This document shows, piece after piece, positions 63,190 to 64,000 of a DNA stretch of 64,000 nucleotides. Numbering within the stretch: position 1 is the stretch's first letter; every line of letters begins with the position of its first letter. A model generated the notes under the pieces. That model was given only the letters and a program-made list of their open reading frames with translations. It did no database searches and was not told where the DNA came from. Origin of the DNA: Planctomycetota bacterium. Its GTDB lineage: Bacteria > Planctomycetota > Phycisphaerae > UBA1845 > PWPN01. Position numbers and translations under genes: made by a program. The stretch lies in contig JAKPHF010000036.1 in the NCBI GenBank assembly GCA_029550525.1, positions 1 through 64,000 on the forward strand. Direction: 5' to 3'.

Positions 63190-63888
63190 ATGCCCAACCC
63201 GCCTGACAACCTGCGATCCGACCGCGCCAGTGCCTCCGTGGAAGACTACATCAAGGCCGTGTACCGCCTGCAGGCCGAGCATGGCCGGGCAACCACGCGC
63301 GACCTGTCGCAGGCACTCGGCGTGCAGATGGCTTCGGTCACGGGCATGATGAAGCAACTGCATGCGGCGGGCTACGTCGATCACAAGCCATACCAGGGTG
63401 TGGAGCTGACGCCGAGCGGTGAGACGCTCGCTTTGCGCGTGCTTCGGCGGCATCGCCTGCTCGAACTATTCCTGCACCGCACGCTCGGCATCGCATGGGA
63501 CGAAGTGCATGAAGATGCCGAGCGACTCGAGCATGCCGTGAGCGAGCGGCTGATCGCGAAAATCGATGCGTTCCTGGGCGAACCGGTTTTCGACCCGCAC
63601 GGTGCGCCCATTCCTCAAAACGACGGCACGGTCCCCGAACTGCAAGGCCGGCTTCTCTCCGACTGCCCGCCCGGCCACTGCGGTCAGGTCCTGCAGGTCT
63701 CCGACAAAGACCCCGCCCTGCTGCGGCATTTGGCCGACCTGGGAATCCGCATCGGCCTGCAGGTGCGCGTCCTCGACCAAGCCCCATTCGGCGGCCCCGT
63801 CCGCTTGCAAGCCGCCGGCCGCCAAATCGACCTCGGCCGTCAAGCCGCCGAGCGCGTCCTGGTCTCGGTGGGGAGCTGTGAGCCGTGA
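63190..63888 (+). CDS. DtxR/MntR-family metal-dependent repressor with FeoA-like SH3 domain
   Basis: A 232-residue regulator: winged helix (SVEDYIKAVYRLQAEHG, LSQALGVQMASVTGMMKQL, VELTPSGETLA), dimerisation helices with metal ligands His88, Glu92, His107, Glu111, Glu114 and His115 (RRHRLLELFL ... EVHEDAERLEHAVSE), tail FDPHGAPIP, and a C-terminal SH3/FeoA-like domain (about 150-228). Asp19 in VEDY equals MntR Asp8 (Met10 in DtxR) and Glu111 replaces the DtxR Cys102, both pointing to Mn. It probably represses the importer through the box at 58207-58225. The last residues (SCEP) and stop come from a heptamer-type repeat, GAGCTGT-GAGCCGT. Confidence 0.92.
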   Translation: MPNPPDNLRSDRASASVEDYIKAVYRLQAEHGRATTRDLSQALGVQMASVTGMMKQLHAAGYVDHKPYQGVELTPSGETLALRVLRRHRLLELFLHRTLGIAWDEVHEDAERLEHAVSERLIAKIDAFLGEPVFDPHGAPIPQNDGTVPELQGRLLSDCPPGHCGQVLQVSDKDPALLRHLADLGIRIGLQVRVLDQAPFGGPVRLQAAGRQIDLGRQAAERVLVSVGSCEP

Positions 63889-63913
63889 GCCGGATATCCG
63901 GCTGACCGCGGTC

Positions 63914-64000
63914 TCAGGCGGCGGGCGTGCAGAGCCGGGCTTGGATGGCCCGCAGCTGCTCGAGATGAACCTGATGCTGATGGTGAATGCGGGCGATGGT
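63914..64000 (-). CDS. 3' end of a minus-strand gene, cut by the window
   Basis: The last 28 codons of an open frame that continues beyond the window: IARIHHQHQVHLEQLRAIQA, then RLCTPAA and TGA. The His-rich H-x-x-H-L-x-Q-L-R-A-I pattern recalls the closing helix of DinB-family proteins, but the piece is too short to assign. Confidence 0.5.
   Translation of the reverse strand, partial: TIARIHHQHQVHLEQLRAIQARLCTPAA

Overview
The window is about 64 kb of high-GC bacterial chromosome with roughly 45 genes on both strands. I place it in the Planctomycetota, possibly a Phycisphaerae-like lineage, by inference. The grounds are large secreted proteins with planctomycete-type architectures (WbsX/GH99-like, malectin, GxGYxYP, LamG with dockerin-like loops), alternating Ala/Thr/Ser-Gln-Pro tails, many short lipoproteins, and intergenic spaces full of heptameric and palindromic repeats. 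No rRNA, tRNA, CRISPR array, transposase or phage gene was recognised.

Layout. 1-7.7 kb: mnmG (its last few codons lie outside), a YbaK-type deacylase, a giant AsmA-like protein and a GT-C glycosyltransferase. 8-12 kb: a pseudopilin, a lone receiver domain, a TPR protein, a lipoprotein and trpF. 12.4-17 kb: a one-strand cluster of a hydrolase lipoprotein, an ABC-2 ATPase with two permeases, and an LpxL-like acyltransferase whose catalytic His is replaced by Tyr. 17-23 kb: a small membrane peptide, ispG, an O-antigen-ligase/TPR protein and a PduO-type adenosyltransferase. 23-34 kb: a WbsX-SGNH fusion, a NodT-type efflux lipoprotein, a sugar-dehydrogenase/cytochrome c pair and an SH3/coiled-coil protein. 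33.4-36 kb: pabB and a pabC-like gene for p-aminobenzoate. 36-52 kb: secreted carbohydrate-active and envelope proteins (GH84-like, malectin/GH-like, transglutaminase-like, DUF362, alpha-toroid, GxGYxYP, LamG) with a PIN-TRAM protein and a GntR/LacI-type regulator. 52-57 kb: lnt, a triple-BON protein, an FtsB/DivIC-like protein and eno. 57.5-58.2 kb: a two-gene HEPN module. 58.2-63.9 kb: a Mn/Zn ABC importer operon and its regulator.

The most striking system is the importer. It has a TroA-type binding lipoprotein, an ATPase and two TroC/D-type permeases. Each permease carries a cytoplasmic DtxR-like winged-helix plus metal-binding domain in which the metal ligands can be read. A free MntR/DtxR-type repressor closes the cluster. 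The promoter region carries a near-consensus DtxR/IdeR box. Metal may therefore be sensed twice: at transcription by the free repressor, and possibly at the transporter by the fused domains.

A second theme is repeats. At least four families (heptamer arrays, an 8-bp-period family, a 14-bp tandem array, and palindromes such as GGCGGGCAAGATGCCCGC) sit mainly just after genes. In several cases they supply the last codons, the stop codon or the first codons of a gene.
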